In this document: piece after piece, positions 56,311 through 64,000 of the stretch | Layout: the number at the start of each line of letters is the position of its first letter | Numbering within the stretch: the stretch's first letter is position 1 | Assembly (NCBI RefSeq): GCF_017068395.1 | Contig: NZ_CP070619.1 | Coordinates: 2,170,001 to 2,234,000, forward strand | From: Rhodococcus pseudokoreensis | GTDB lineage: Bacteria; Actinomycetota; Actinomycetes; Mycobacteriales; Mycobacteriaceae | Direction: 5' to 3' | DNA length: 64,000 nucleotides | Notes under the pieces: model-generated | What the model was told of the DNA's origin: nothing | The model's input: the letters and a program-made list of their open reading frames with translations, nothing else | Database searches by the model: none | Translations under genes and position numbers: made by a program

Positions 56311-57525
56311 ATGACCCAGGGCACAACAACGAACCCCAACACCACGACCAAGCCGTCCGCGACACGGTGGGCGGTGATGGCCGCCTACGCTGCGGCGCTC
56401 ACCGCCAGCACCACGACGGTGCTGGCCTACGCCTCGGTCACACCGAGCGTGCGAGAGGATTTCGGAGTCACCGAGGCGACGGTCGGGAACCTCACGCTGC
56501 TCTCCCCGCTCTTCCTCGTGCTCCTGGGCCCCCTCTCCGGCCGATTCCTGGACCGGCGGTTCGATGCCACGCTCGCTGTGGGCGCCGCCATGATCGCTGC
56601 CGGGCCCCTGCTCCGCGTCGTCGATCCCTCGTCCTACAGATGGGCCCTCGCCGGACAGGTACTGCTCGCCGCCGGCACGCCGTTCGTCGCCAACGCGATC
56701 ACCAAGTACCCGGCACGGTACTTCTCCGCGCAGGAGCGGCCCACGGTAATCGCTCTGCTCTCGGCGTCGTTCTACGCCGGTGTGCTCCTGGCCGCCGTCA
56801 CGGGCCAGCCGCTGTACGACCGCGGGGGAATCAACCGGCTGGTCGAAGTCCACGGGGCATTGGGCGCCGCGACCGGCGCGGCGCTGCTGATCATGGTTGT
56901 CGTGGTTCGGGTGCCCGCGGTCGTGACGGACCCCGAGCCGGCCGTCGTCCGGGGACACCTCCGCCGGACCCGGGAACTCTGGCTGCTCGGAGGAGTGATG
57001 TTCGTCCTCTTCGGCCTGTTCAACGCGTTCATCACGTGGATCGAGACGGTCCAGGACCACCTCGGCAATGCCGGGTTCGGCGGACCGCTCGTGATCGCTC
57101 TGACCCTTGGGGGCATCACGGGCGCCATCACCATCCCCGGTTTCGCGGCCAGGCGTGACGCCAGGCGCACCGCCCTGATCGTCATCAGCGTCGTCCAGGT
57201 CGTCGGATTCCTGGCGTTCGCGGCGACGGGCAATCGTGGGATTCTGCTGGTGCTCGCCATCGTCGTCGGCTTCTTCATGATGGCGGCAATGCCCGTCGTC
57301 TTCGAGTGGTCGGAGATCCACGCGGGCATTGCGAATGCCGCATCGGCAACCGCATTCCTCTCGATCGCCGGCAACCTCGGCGGTGTGGTCTTCGTGCTCG
57401 CCCCGCAGTTGTTCCTCGACACCCCGAGGGTCATCCTCGTCCTGCTCGCCGCGATGTCGATCCCCGGCGCACTCGCGGCGCTTCGACTGCCTCGGACGCC
57501 GACGGCCCACCGCATCTCCGACTGA
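56311..57525 (+). CDS. MFS transporter (putative efflux/uptake)
   Basis: 404 residues from the ATG at 56311 (GGAAGGAG). About 12 membrane segments, with AVMAAYAAALTASTTTVLAY as TM1 and GPLSGRFLDRRFDATLAVGA as loop 2-3. Substrate is unknown. The downstream secreted protein (63 bp away) lies on the same strand. Confidence 0.85.
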   Translation: MTQGTTTNPNTTTKPSATRWAVMAAYAAALTASTTTVLAYASVTPSVREDFGVTEATVGNLTLLSPLFLVLLGPLSGRFLDRRFDATLAVGAAMIAAGPLLRVVDPSSYRWALAGQVLLAAGTPFVANAITKYPARYFSAQERPTVIALLSASFYAGVLLAAVTGQPLYDRGGINRLVEVHGALGAATGAALLIMVVVVRVPAVVTDPEPAVVRGHLRRTRELWLLGGVMFVLFGLFNAFITWIETVQDHLGNAGFGGPLVIALTLGGITGAITIPGFAARRDARRTALIVISVVQVVGFLAFAATGNRGILLVLAIVVGFFMMAAMPVVFEWSEIHAGIANAASATAFLSIAGNLGGVVFVLAPQLFLDTPRVILVLLAAMSIPGALAALRLPRTPTAHRISD

Positions 57526-57588
57526 ATCTCAACTCGGCCACCCCACCGTCCAGCCCTCTCCCCCAACCCTCACGATGGAGAATCCATA

Positions 57589-58326
57589 ATGTTGACACGC
57601 CTCATTGCGGTGACAGCCTTTGCCGTTACGGCAGCGGTCGCAACCGCCGGCACCGCCAGTGCCGCCCCCGCACCGGTCGACCCACACAATGCACCGACAC
57701 TCGAAACGGACATTCTTCCCGGGATCCACTACACCGCGAGCATCGTCGACAAGTCCGTCGTCCTGACCACCGATGCCGGCTCACTGACCACCCAGGGCAA
57801 CCAGTTCCAGGTACTCGATGCCGCCGGAAATCTGGTAGCCGGCTTCCCGCTGACCTACTCCAGGGATGGAAAAGAATGGCCGGTTGCCGCTCAAATCGAC
57901 GGCAGGAGTGCCACACTCACACCTAGCACCGACCCCGCAACCGCCACCCCGCTCGAGGATGCAGCGCTCCCACTGCAGCCGACCGCCTTGGACGTCCAAT
58001 CGCCGGAATTCACCGCTGCCATCGTCAACTTCGGAACCGAAGTGGCGCTCGGCATCGGGATGGGCAGTCTGATCGGAACAGCGATCGGGGCCGGCATCGG
58101 ATGCATCGCCGGAGGAGCGCTCGTCGGAACCGCGGTCGGCGTCCCGACAATCGGCACCCTCGCCGTCCCCGGATTCCTCGGCGGATGCCTGGTGACCGGG
58201 GCCGCGGCAGGCGCCATCGGAGCCGTGGCCGGAACCATCATCGTGGGTGGCCCCGTCGCTGTTGCCAGCGCACTTCAGTTCTACGACGCCGTCAACGCCC
58301 CCGTCGCCGAACCCGTGGCAGGCTGA
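57589..58326 (+). CDS. Secreted/membrane-associated hypothetical protein with Gly-rich hydrophobic C-terminus
   Basis: 245 residues. Signal peptide TRLIAVTAFAVTAAVATAG followed by TASAAPAP (Ala-x-Ala cleavage). A soluble beta-rich part (HYTASIVDKSVVLTTDAGSL ... RDGKEWPVAAQIDGRSATLT) is followed by a Gly/Ala-rich segment ALGIGMGSLIGTAIGAGIGCIAGGALVGT and more of the same, which resembles glycine-zipper membrane segments, then two Cys. This composition is known in Corynebacteriales surface proteins of unknown role. The ATG at 57589 has GGAGAATCC upstream. Confidence 0.75.
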   Translation: MLTRLIAVTAFAVTAAVATAGTASAAPAPVDPHNAPTLETDILPGIHYTASIVDKSVVLTTDAGSLTTQGNQFQVLDAAGNLVAGFPLTYSRDGKEWPVAAQIDGRSATLTPSTDPATATPLEDAALPLQPTALDVQSPEFTAAIVNFGTEVALGIGMGSLIGTAIGAGIGCIAGGALVGTAVGVPTIGTLAVPGFLGGCLVTGAAAGAIGAVAGTIIVGGPVAVASALQFYDAVNAPVAEPVAG

Positions 58327-58703
58327 CGACGACGCACGCTTCCGGCACCTTCACGCAGCGCGCCGGCTTCGGCGAGCTGACGGTCCTCCGCCGGGACCGT
58401 GGCCGGCGGAGATTCCAGCAAGTCGCGCGGTAATCGCGCGGCGTGCACCCGTGGTAACGAGAAAGATCAATCAGCCATCGACGTGGAACACCGCACCCTG
58501 GGCGCGGCCAGGCGGCGATCGGCAGAACGGCGTAAAACGGCTTGGACGGCGGCTGTACCACCTATTCCGCCGGCGAGGAGAAGGAACAGCAGGGCGACAT
58601 TGAGGTTCACGGGAAGATCCTTCGTCGAGGTGGAGCAAATACAATGGCTTCAACCCATCGTCACGCGTTCATCGGCGAGTAGCTGGCCGCACCTTTCGCT
58701 CGT
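58327..58703. other. Intergenic, nothing recognised
   Basis: 377 bp between convergent genes. No family-like frame and no strong hairpin. Confidence 0.5.
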
Positions 58704-59087
58704 TCACTCGACTACCGCCGTCGCCGTCGTTGCGGATGTCTCTGCGAGCGGAGCCGGCGGACGCCGGCGCAACTTCGCTCGCCGAGCATCGTCCTTGTAC
58801 CTGAGAGGTTTGCCGGCCTTGGCCACCCGACGTCCCGCGACCGTCAGTATCGGTCGTGGAATTCCGATTCCCATTACCGGCACGCCGGCGACGTAGGCCT
58901 CCTTGAAGAGAAACATCGAGGCGTCGGCCACCTCGTCGTGAGTGAGCGCCGAGGCTACCCACCCGACTTCCGCGCCGATGGCATCCGCGTCGAGAATCGG
59001 GCTGCGATAGCCCTCGTTTGTCTTCGCGAGAAGCCAACTCAGAACAGCGTCACGAACCGCCCACTGACGGTCGGTAGCTGCGTTCAC
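58704..59087 (-). CDS. Hypothetical protein
   Basis: 127 residues from the ATG at 59087, which has GGAGG about 7 bp upstream. It begins NAATDRQWAVRDAVLSWLLA, contains FLFKEAYVAGVPVMGIGIPRPIL and ends in a basic, proline-containing tail (RRAKLRRRPPAPL). A helical winged-helix-like N-terminal domain is conceivable (DADAIGAEVGWVASALTHDEVADASMFLF), but I assign no function. It is divergent from the small basic gene at 59259. Confidence 0.6.
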   Translation of the reverse strand: MNAATDRQWAVRDAVLSWLLAKTNEGYRSPILDADAIGAEVGWVASALTHDEVADASMFLFKEAYVAGVPVMGIGIPRPILTVAGRRVAKAGKPLRYKDDARRAKLRRRPPAPLAETSATTATAVVE

Positions 59088-59258
59088 ATTTCAGTCCTCC
59101 AAATAGATGCGGCATCCTGACCTGCACCATAGCCATCGGCAAGAAATAAGCAAGTCGTGAAATCTCCTGCGCGCCTTACACCCCGGGATCTGGACTTATT
59201 TCTTTTGTTGAGTATGGTCGAGGTCAGTTCGCGGTTGCCGATTCGGAAAGGACCGACA

Positions 59259-59381
59259 ATGGCTGACAAGTCCGCCGTCAAGAGTTCGAAACAGTCCGCA
59301 CGGGCACTCAAGGAACGCCGTGCGGAGAAGCGAGAGAAGGTGCTCGAGTCGACTCAGATCGTTCGAAAGCGTAAGAGCTGA
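59259..59381 (+). CDS. Small basic protein (40 residues)
   Basis: From the ATG at 59259, with GAAAGGAC 7 bp upstream: MADKSAVKSSKQSARALKER then RAEKREKVLESTQIVRKRKS. Thirteen Lys/Arg residues over a likely single helix suggest a nucleic-acid-binding or ribosome-associated small protein. No family recognised. A strong terminator follows at 59526. Confidence 0.5.
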   Translation: MADKSAVKSSKQSARALKERRAEKREKVLESTQIVRKRKS

Positions 59382-59525
59382 TGCAAAACTGGGCATCGCT
59401 TCCGCATCCCGTTCACCCTCTGAAAAGCCGAAGATCGCTGATACTGCGATTCATTGGAAGTGCACCACCGAATTTCGGTCACCGCGTGTGACCACCAGAT
59501 CGGGGGGCCAACTTCCGGCCTCTGG

Positions 59526-59566
59526 AACACCCGCCCCGGCGCCTCTGCGGCCGGGGCGGGTGTTTT
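59526..59566 (+). terminator. Strong intrinsic-terminator-like hairpin
   Basis: A perfect 15-bp stem (left arm AACACCCGCCCCGGC), loop GCCTCTGCG, then TTTT. It lies downstream of the small basic gene, with no other gene nearby. Confidence 0.85.
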
Positions 59567-59804
59567 GGCGAGGTACGGGGTGAGCACGACCTGCACTCAC
59601 ACAACATCCGATGGGAACACGGCCTCGCGTCCCGACCCATGGGTTCGGCACAGCATACGGATTGATCGAGAACTGCGGAAAAGCGATGAAATGTCCTGGA
59701 CTCGTGGCACGTCGGTCCCCCGGCAACGTGGCACGCGACTGGTATCCGAACCAACCGACCCTGAATCCGCACAGACCGTCAGGCGCATTGCCTGACGCCC
59801 AACA
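59567..59804. other. Intergenic, nothing recognised
   Basis: About 240 bp up to the transporter's stop at 59805. No gene seen on either strand. Confidence 0.5.
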
Positions 59805-61121
59805 TCAGGCCTTGTCCCAGTTGGTCCGGTTGCGTTGCAGCATCAGGCCGGCGAATGCGATGCCCATCATGACGGCCGCGTAGCCGGCAACGGGAATATG
59901 CGAGCCGGTCTGCTCGAGTAGGGCGACGGCGAATACAGGCGTCAGTCCCCCGGTGATGGCCGAGGCTGTCTGGTAGCCGAAGGAGATTCCGGTGTAGCGG
60001 ACACCGCCGGCGAACAGCTCGGCCATGTAGATGCTCATGGGCCCGTAGAGCAGGCCCACGAAAGCCAGGCCCAGCACGAAAGCCGCTGTGGCCAGAACAA
60101 AGTTGCCGGACTGGACCATCGGGAACATCACGAAGACCGCGACGGCGAACCCACCGAGACCAACGGACATGGGCACCCATCGTGGAGCGTTGTCCGACCA
60201 GAGACCTCCGACGAAGATGAACAGCAGGAAGAACAGTGCGGCGATCATGACCATCGAGTTGGCTTGCCCGACGTCGAAGCCGCCGAAGTCGCGCGCGAAG
60301 GACAGCAGGAAAACCGTGGTCATGTAGTACCCCGCCTGCACACCCATGGGCACCAGGATCGACTTGAGCACCTGGACCGGGTAACTACGGAGCATCGCGA
60401 TGAACGGCACGTCCTGCGCCGACTTCGCTTCGGTGTCTGCCTTCTCCTGGAGTTCCTTGAACGCATCGGACTCCTCGAGCTTGATCCGGATGTACAAGCC
60501 GATGCCCACCATGATGGCGCTGGTGAGGAACGGGATGCGCCAACCCCACGCGGCCATCTGCTCGTCGGTGGTGGTGAGGGTAGTCAGGGCGATGACTGCG
60601 GTCGCGAGCAGGAATCCGACGGGGGATGCTGCGCTCAGGAAGGCACCGAAGAACCCACGCCTGTTGCGGGCCTGCGAGTTCTCGACGACCATGAGCACCG
60701 CCCCGCCGTATTCGCCGCCCAAAGCGAAACCCTGCACGACGCGGCAGACGATCAGCAGGATCGGCGCTGCAACACCGATCTGCGCGTAGGTCGGAATCAG
60801 GCCCACAAAGAGGGTGGAGCCGCCCATCAGGAGCAGCGCCAGGACCAGGGTGGAACGCCGGCCGAATTTGTCCCCGAAGTGCCCCAGCACGACCGCCCCC
60901 AATGGGCGGACCAAGAACGCGACGGCGAACGTTGCCATCGCGGCCATGGTGCTCAGTGCCGCGTTGTCGCTCGGGAAGAAGACGGGGCCGAGCAGGAGGG
61001 CAGCCATCGAGCCGAAGATGAAGAAGTCGTACCACTCGATGACGGTCCCGACCATGGACGCCGCAATGACCCGAGAGAGCGCGTTGCCGCTCTTCGGCGG
61101 TGCGGCAGTGATTGCTGACAT
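59805..61121 (-). CDS. MHS-family metabolite:H+ symporter (MFS)
   Basis: 438 residues, about 12 membrane segments. MVGTVIEWYDFFIFGSMAAL (TM1 region) and GHFGDKFGRRSTLVLALLLM (loop 2-3), with RVVQGFALGGEYGGAVLMVV in loop 4-5. Most likely an aromatic- or organic-acid importer. It is divergent from the IclR gene; the shared promoter carries a TTCCG-N5-CGGAA palindrome, so it is probably IclR-controlled. The ATG at 61121 is preceded by AGGAGA. Confidence 0.9.
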   Translation of the reverse strand: MSAITAAPPKSGNALSRVIAASMVGTVIEWYDFFIFGSMAALLLGPVFFPSDNAALSTMAAMATFAVAFLVRPLGAVVLGHFGDKFGRRSTLVLALLLMGGSTLFVGLIPTYAQIGVAAPILLIVCRVVQGFALGGEYGGAVLMVVENSQARNRRGFFGAFLSAASPVGFLLATAVIALTTLTTTDEQMAAWGWRIPFLTSAIMVGIGLYIRIKLEESDAFKELQEKADTEAKSAQDVPFIAMLRSYPVQVLKSILVPMGVQAGYYMTTVFLLSFARDFGGFDVGQANSMVMIAALFFLLFIFVGGLWSDNAPRWVPMSVGLGGFAVAVFVMFPMVQSGNFVLATAAFVLGLAFVGLLYGPMSIYMAELFAGGVRYTGISFGYQTASAITGGLTPVFAVALLEQTGSHIPVAGYAAVMMGIAFAGLMLQRNRTNWDKA

Positions 61122-61256
61122 GTGTTTCTCCTAATGAAGCGCTGGGTGGTCCTCCCATGACCACTTCCCCAACGCTGGAATCGGAAGCTTCGGGACGTCC
61201 CAGTCGTTATGAGGACGATCACACTGTAGGGAGCGGCGATTGCCGAGGCCGCAGGC

Positions 61257-61275
61257 TCTTCCGATGAACGGAAGA
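61257..61275. promoter_or_regulatory. IclR operator 1
   Basis: TCTTCCG-ATGAA-CGGAAGA: perfect 7-bp arms; core TTCCG-N5-CGGAA. It lies 32 bp before the IclR start. Confidence 0.75.
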
Positions 61276-61307
61276 AGTCACCCGAGCGTGTGTGGCAAAC
61301 TCGATTC

Positions 61308-62099
61308 ATGGCCAATTCCCCCACCGGCGATTCGGTGATTGGCCGTGTCGTACGACTGCTGAACGCCTTTGACCGGCAACAGCCGTCGATGACGCTGTCC
61401 GGGCTCGCCCATCGTGCCGCCCTGCCGTTGACCACGGCCCACCGCCTCGTGGAGGAACTGGTCAAGTACGGATTGATCGAACGGGACCCTGACGGACAGT
61501 TGCGCGTGGGACTGCGATTGTGGGAACTGGCGGCCCGTGGTTCCCGGGCCCTCACGCTGCGTGAAATCGCGCTGCCCTACATGGAGGACGTTCAGGCCGC
61601 AGTACACCGGTACACCACACTGGCGATTCTGGACCACGGGTCCGTCCTCTACCTCGAGCGCCTTTCGGCACCGGATTCAGCTCTGGAAAACGCCTTGGAC
61701 GCGGGGCACATCGCGCAGCGGGCACCCGTCCATTCCACGTCCTCCGGATTGGTGCTGCTGGCCTACTCCCCCTCCGCGCTTCAGGAAGAAGTTCTCGCCG
61801 GCCCGCTGGAAAAGGTGACCGGGGAGACCATTACGGACCCGCAGGTGATCCGGAGGCACCTCGCCGAGATCCGCCAGCGCGGCTACGCGGCGATACCGGG
61901 GATCGCCGTCAAGGAATGGACGGGCATTGCCGTTCCAGTCTTCGGCGCCGGAAACAACATCGCCGCAGTGTTGAACGCGACCGTTCCGCGCGGCGAGACC
62001 AACGTGCCCTTCACCCTCCCCGCACTACTGACTGCTGCACACGGCATTTCCCGTGCATTGGGGGCCGACAGTGGGCCCGCACGACCGCGGCGCCGCTGA
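61308..62099 (+). CDS. IclR family transcriptional regulator
   Basis: 263 residues from the ATG at 61308. The N-terminal helix-turn-helix SVIGRVVRLLNAFDRQQPSM then TLSGLAHRAALPLTTAHRLVEELVKYGLIERD is canonical IclR, followed by the effector domain (PYMEDVQAAVHRYTTLAILD ... VHSTSSGLVLLAYS ... GYAAIPGIAVKEWTGIAVPV). A Cys in the family's metal-like pocket is not seen. It lies between two matching palindromes (61257 and 62117), which suggests control of the divergent MHS transporter and of the gene that once followed. Confidence 0.9.
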   Translation: MANSPTGDSVIGRVVRLLNAFDRQQPSMTLSGLAHRAALPLTTAHRLVEELVKYGLIERDPDGQLRVGLRLWELAARGSRALTLREIALPYMEDVQAAVHRYTTLAILDHGSVLYLERLSAPDSALENALDAGHIAQRAPVHSTSSGLVLLAYSPSALQEEVLAGPLEKVTGETITDPQVIRRHLAEIRQRGYAAIPGIAVKEWTGIAVPVFGAGNNIAAVLNATVPRGETNVPFTLPALLTAAHGISRALGADSGPARPRRR

Positions 62100-62116
62100 C
62101 ATACGGGACTACCTCA

Positions 62117-62131
62117 TTCCGTTCAACGGAA
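62117..62131. promoter_or_regulatory. IclR operator 2
   Basis: TTCCGTT-C-AACGGAA, a perfect 7-bp palindrome matching operator 1 at TTCCGNTNAACGGAA. It lies 18 bp after the IclR stop, in front of the Dabb-like remnant. Confidence 0.75.
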
Positions 62132-62159
62132 GTCCGGCTGCGGTCAGCCCGTCCGGTCG

Positions 62160-62344
62160 CCATAGTTGACCGCAAAGTAGACGGCGATAACAGTCCTGTT
62201 GGACAGGCCCCAGCCGCCCAGTTCGAGAACCGGGAAGACGCACGCGAGTATTACGTTCACCCCGCTCACCAAGCGCTCACAGAATTCTCGTTCCCGAACA
62301 GTGAACTGATCGTCACCGTCGATTACGAAACGCCGGCCAAGTAA
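62160..62344 (+). pseudogene. 3' fragment of a Dabb (stress-responsive A/B barrel) gene
   Basis: The plus strand reads AQFENREDAREYYVHPAHQA then LTEFSFPNSELIVTVDYE, TAA at 62342-62344. The pattern F.sre..d.Y..HPAHQal..f..p....v.vvDYE is the Dabb domain. No convincing start codon or N-terminal strand is present, so about 60 of about 100 residues remain. It lies right after IclR operator 2. Confidence 0.55.
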
Positions 62345-62354
62345 CACCCTCTGT

Positions 62355-62565
62355 GGACTGAAGGATTCCGCGAGCCCGCTCGGCGACGGGCAGATCCACG
62401 AATTCGCCGTCCGGCAGCTGGACGGCGGCTCCGCCGGACTCCACGAAGATGTTCACAACCTTTCGTGCCCAGGCGAGTTCGTCCAGCGGGGTGTCCCCGT
62501 CGCCGATGCCGACGTCCTTCCGTCGGGCCGCACCGTCCGGCGTGTGCGGACTCCAATCCGTCACC
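62355..62565 (-). pseudogene. 3' fragment of a CitE/HpcH-type lyase gene
   Basis: The minus-strand frame reads DELAWARKVVNIFVESGGAA then VQLPDGEFVDLPVAERARGI. This matches the end of CitE-like HpcH/HpaI lyases (.EE.AWA..VVEAFEAAGGGAV.VDGKMVDRPVVERARRIL). Upstream sequence in this frame is not homologous, and the LysR promoter begins within 60 bp. So only the C-terminal 45-50 residues survive. Confidence 0.5.
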
Positions 62566-62624
62566 CGTCTGAGTGAAGTACAATCGCAAGTATCATGACG
62601 CCCTTTAAATTCTTCTAAAGGCAG

Positions 62625-63554
62625 GTGGCCGACGTGCTCGACACGACGCGGATGTTCACGCTGTGCGAGGTCGCGAAGCACGGCTCCATCACCGCGGCTG
62701 CCGCCGCGCTCGGTTACACCACCTCGGCGGTCTCGCAGCAGATCGCCAAGCTCGAGAAGGAGGCCGGGCAACCGCTGCTGGAACGGCACGCCCGGGGCAT
62801 CATGCTCACCGACGCGGGCCGCTCGGTCGTCAAACACACCGAACGGATCCTCGTCGAACTCGAGGCGACGGACGCCGAGCTTGCGGAGATCCGCGGACTG
62901 CGCGCGGGAATGCTGGCAATAGGCACCTTCCCCACGGCAGGATCCACGCTGCTGCCGTTGGTGGTCAAGGAATTCAAGACCCACCACCCCGGCATCGATC
63001 TGCGCGTTCTCAGTGGACGATTCGCGCAGCTGGTCGAATCGCTTCGCCGCCGGGAGACGGAGCTGTCCCTGTTGTGGGACTACGAGTGGAACCGGGTCGA
63101 CGATCCGCTGCTGACGTACCACCACCTGATGAACGACCCGACCCTGCTGCTGGTGTCGGAGAAGCACCGACTCGCCGACCGGGAGTCGATCCGGATCACC
63201 GAACTCCGCGACGAGTCGTGGGTGGTACGCGCCGACGATCACCCGGTGGCGCACACCCTCGAACGGCTCTGCCAGCAAGGCGGATTCACGCCCCGGACAA
63301 GCTTCCTCGCCCACGACTACGGGGAGGTTCAGGCGATGGTGGGGGTCGAGCTGGGGGTGGCCATCGCACCGCGGCTCGCGGTCCTCAATCCCCGCCCCGA
63401 CGTCCGGTCGATCCCGCTCGCCACCCGTTCTCCGCAGCGCCGCATCCTGGTCGCGCATCTGACCGAGCGGCGGCTGAGCCCGGCCGCCCAGGAGGCCATC
63501 ACGCAGTGCATGGCGGCAGCGCGGCGCCTCGAGGAAGGGTTCGCCGACGCGTAG
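62625..63554 (+). CDS. LysR family transcriptional regulator
   Basis: 309 residues from the GTG at 62625 (AAAGG upstream; another GTG at 62634 is possible). Helix-turn-helix: TLCEVAKHGSITAAAAALGY then TTSAVSQQIAKLEKEAGQPL. The effector domain (LAIGTFPTAGSTLLPLVVKE ... EVQAMVGVELGVAIAPRLAV) is complete. It is divergent from the CitE-like remnant and flanks a PrpF-like gene, so it may once have controlled a tricarboxylate-related set. Confidence 0.9.
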   Translation: MADVLDTTRMFTLCEVAKHGSITAAAAALGYTTSAVSQQIAKLEKEAGQPLLERHARGIMLTDAGRSVVKHTERILVELEATDAELAEIRGLRAGMLAIGTFPTAGSTLLPLVVKEFKTHHPGIDLRVLSGRFAQLVESLRRRETELSLLWDYEWNRVDDPLLTYHHLMNDPTLLLVSEKHRLADRESIRITELRDESWVVRADDHPVAHTLERLCQQGGFTPRTSFLAHDYGEVQAMVGVELGVAIAPRLAVLNPRPDVRSIPLATRSPQRRILVAHLTERRLSPAAQEAITQCMAAARRLEEGFADA

Positions 63555-63719
63555 GCGCATGGCGAGTGCGTGATCGTCGGCCAAGCGGGTCGGCCGCCTC
63601 GGTCTTGGCGAGCATCACCCCGGCCCGGGCCGGGTAGTCCCGCGAGGCGGTCGACGTCGTCCGACCAGTAGTGGGTGGTGTGATCGTTGATCCGATCCCC
63701 GCGAGATGCTGTGGCCGGG
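63555..63719. other. Intergenic between LysR and PrpF-like genes
   Basis: 165 bp between convergent genes; no clear hairpin or gene. Confidence 0.5.
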
Positions 63720-64000
63720 TCACCGTGCGGATCCCGCCAGCACGGCGGCCGGGGAGGCGACGAACAGTTCAGCGGCCGCGATGCGCCGTGCCGCGCGGTG
63801 TAGTGAGACCGCCTCGATCACTCCGTCGGGGGAGGTGGTGAGGTCGATGTCGAGGACGCCGGCGGCCGTTCCCAGTCGCAGCGATCCGGGCCACCGCACC
63901 CGGGCGTTGTCTGCCACCACTCCCCCTCGCACGGCGGCGGCCGCGGCGACGGCGACGGCGGATGTCAGGCCGATCGCCGGATGCGGGGCGAGCATGGAGA
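63720..64000 (-). CDS. PrpF-family protein (partial, 5' end outside window)
   Basis: The minus strand reads LAPHPAIGLTSAVAVAAAAA, VRGGVVADNARV, then GTAAGVLDIDLTTSPDGVIE and AVSLHRAARRIAAAEL to the stop at 63720. This is the C-terminus of PrpF-like isomerases (H.AIGLT.AVAVAAAA...G....A.....R.GTP.G......R..R.A..L). PrpF enzymes act on aconitate-type or oxalomesaconate substrates. The gene starts beyond the window's right edge, and only about 93 codons are visible. Confidence 0.8.
   Translation of the reverse strand, partial: SMLAPHPAIGLTSAVAVAAAAAVRGGVVADNARVRWPGSLRLGTAAGVLDIDLTTSPDGVIEAVSLHRAARRIAAAELFVASPAAVLAGSAR

Overview
The window looks like a chromosomal stretch from a large-genome, high-GC actinobacterium, most likely Rhodococcus (opacus/jostii type). 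The reasons are the strong G/C bias at third codon positions, frequent GTG starts, many small catabolic operons each beside its own TetR, IclR, MarR, LysR, GbsR or PucR regulator, several MHS-type major facilitator transporters, a PknK-like kinase-ATPase and an ECF42-type sigma factor. I saw no rRNA, tRNA, CRISPR array, phage gene or intact insertion sequence.

Layout. 1-4.2 kb: a DJ-1/PfpI gene running off the left edge, then an Old Yellow Enzyme-type oxidoreductase divergent from an acetoacetate-decarboxylase-like gene, with a TetR regulator whose putative operators (TGTAAGC repeats) lie in both promoter regions. 3.1-9.8 kb is eroded DNA: recognisable pieces of a saccharopine-dehydrogenase-like gene, an HpcH/HpaI aldolase, glpX, pyk, an acyl-CoA synthetase and a DUF3237 gene. 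Between them lie a TetR gene, a putative 30-residue peptide, an Ig-like secreted protein and another secreted protein. 10.1-13.6 kb: a PknK-like Ser/Thr kinase. 13.8-20.7 kb: amine/amino-acid catabolism (permease, PucR regulator, FAD oxidoreductase, cupin, MmsA, a malonate-semialdehyde-decarboxylase-like tautomerase).

20.8-29.4 kb is the most interesting part. Two convergent operons, lipoprotein / membrane protein / response regulator on the plus strand and methyltransferase / NRPS / histidine kinase on the minus strand, end in a 25-bp overlap. Each begins with the same 19-bp direct-repeat element at the same distance from a putative -10 box. This suggests one autoregulated two-component system controlling a non-ribosomal peptide synthetase and a lipoprotein.

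29.6-35.1 kb: TetR with two palindromic operators, a CocE-like hydrolase / cyclase / FAH operon and an MFS transporter. 35.4-45.9 kb: a PucR regulator, DJ-1/MarR/MHS transporter, epoxide hydrolase/CGNR regulator, an RibD-like / DGPF / ECF42 sigma operon, and an alpha/beta hydrolase with TetR. 46-55.6 kb: an amino-acid dehydrogenase with LysR, then a GbsR-like regulator divergent from a tight GMC oxidoreductase / aldehyde dehydrogenase / M20 amidohydrolase / amino-acid dehydrogenase operon, with an MHS transporter convergent to it. 55.6-64 kb: an HNH protein, MFS, secreted and small hypothetical proteins, an MHS transporter divergent from IclR (with matching TTCCG-N5-CGGAA operators), remnants of Dabb and CitE-like genes, a LysR, and a PrpF-like gene running off the right edge. 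All functions were read by eye from translated motifs; no database search was run.
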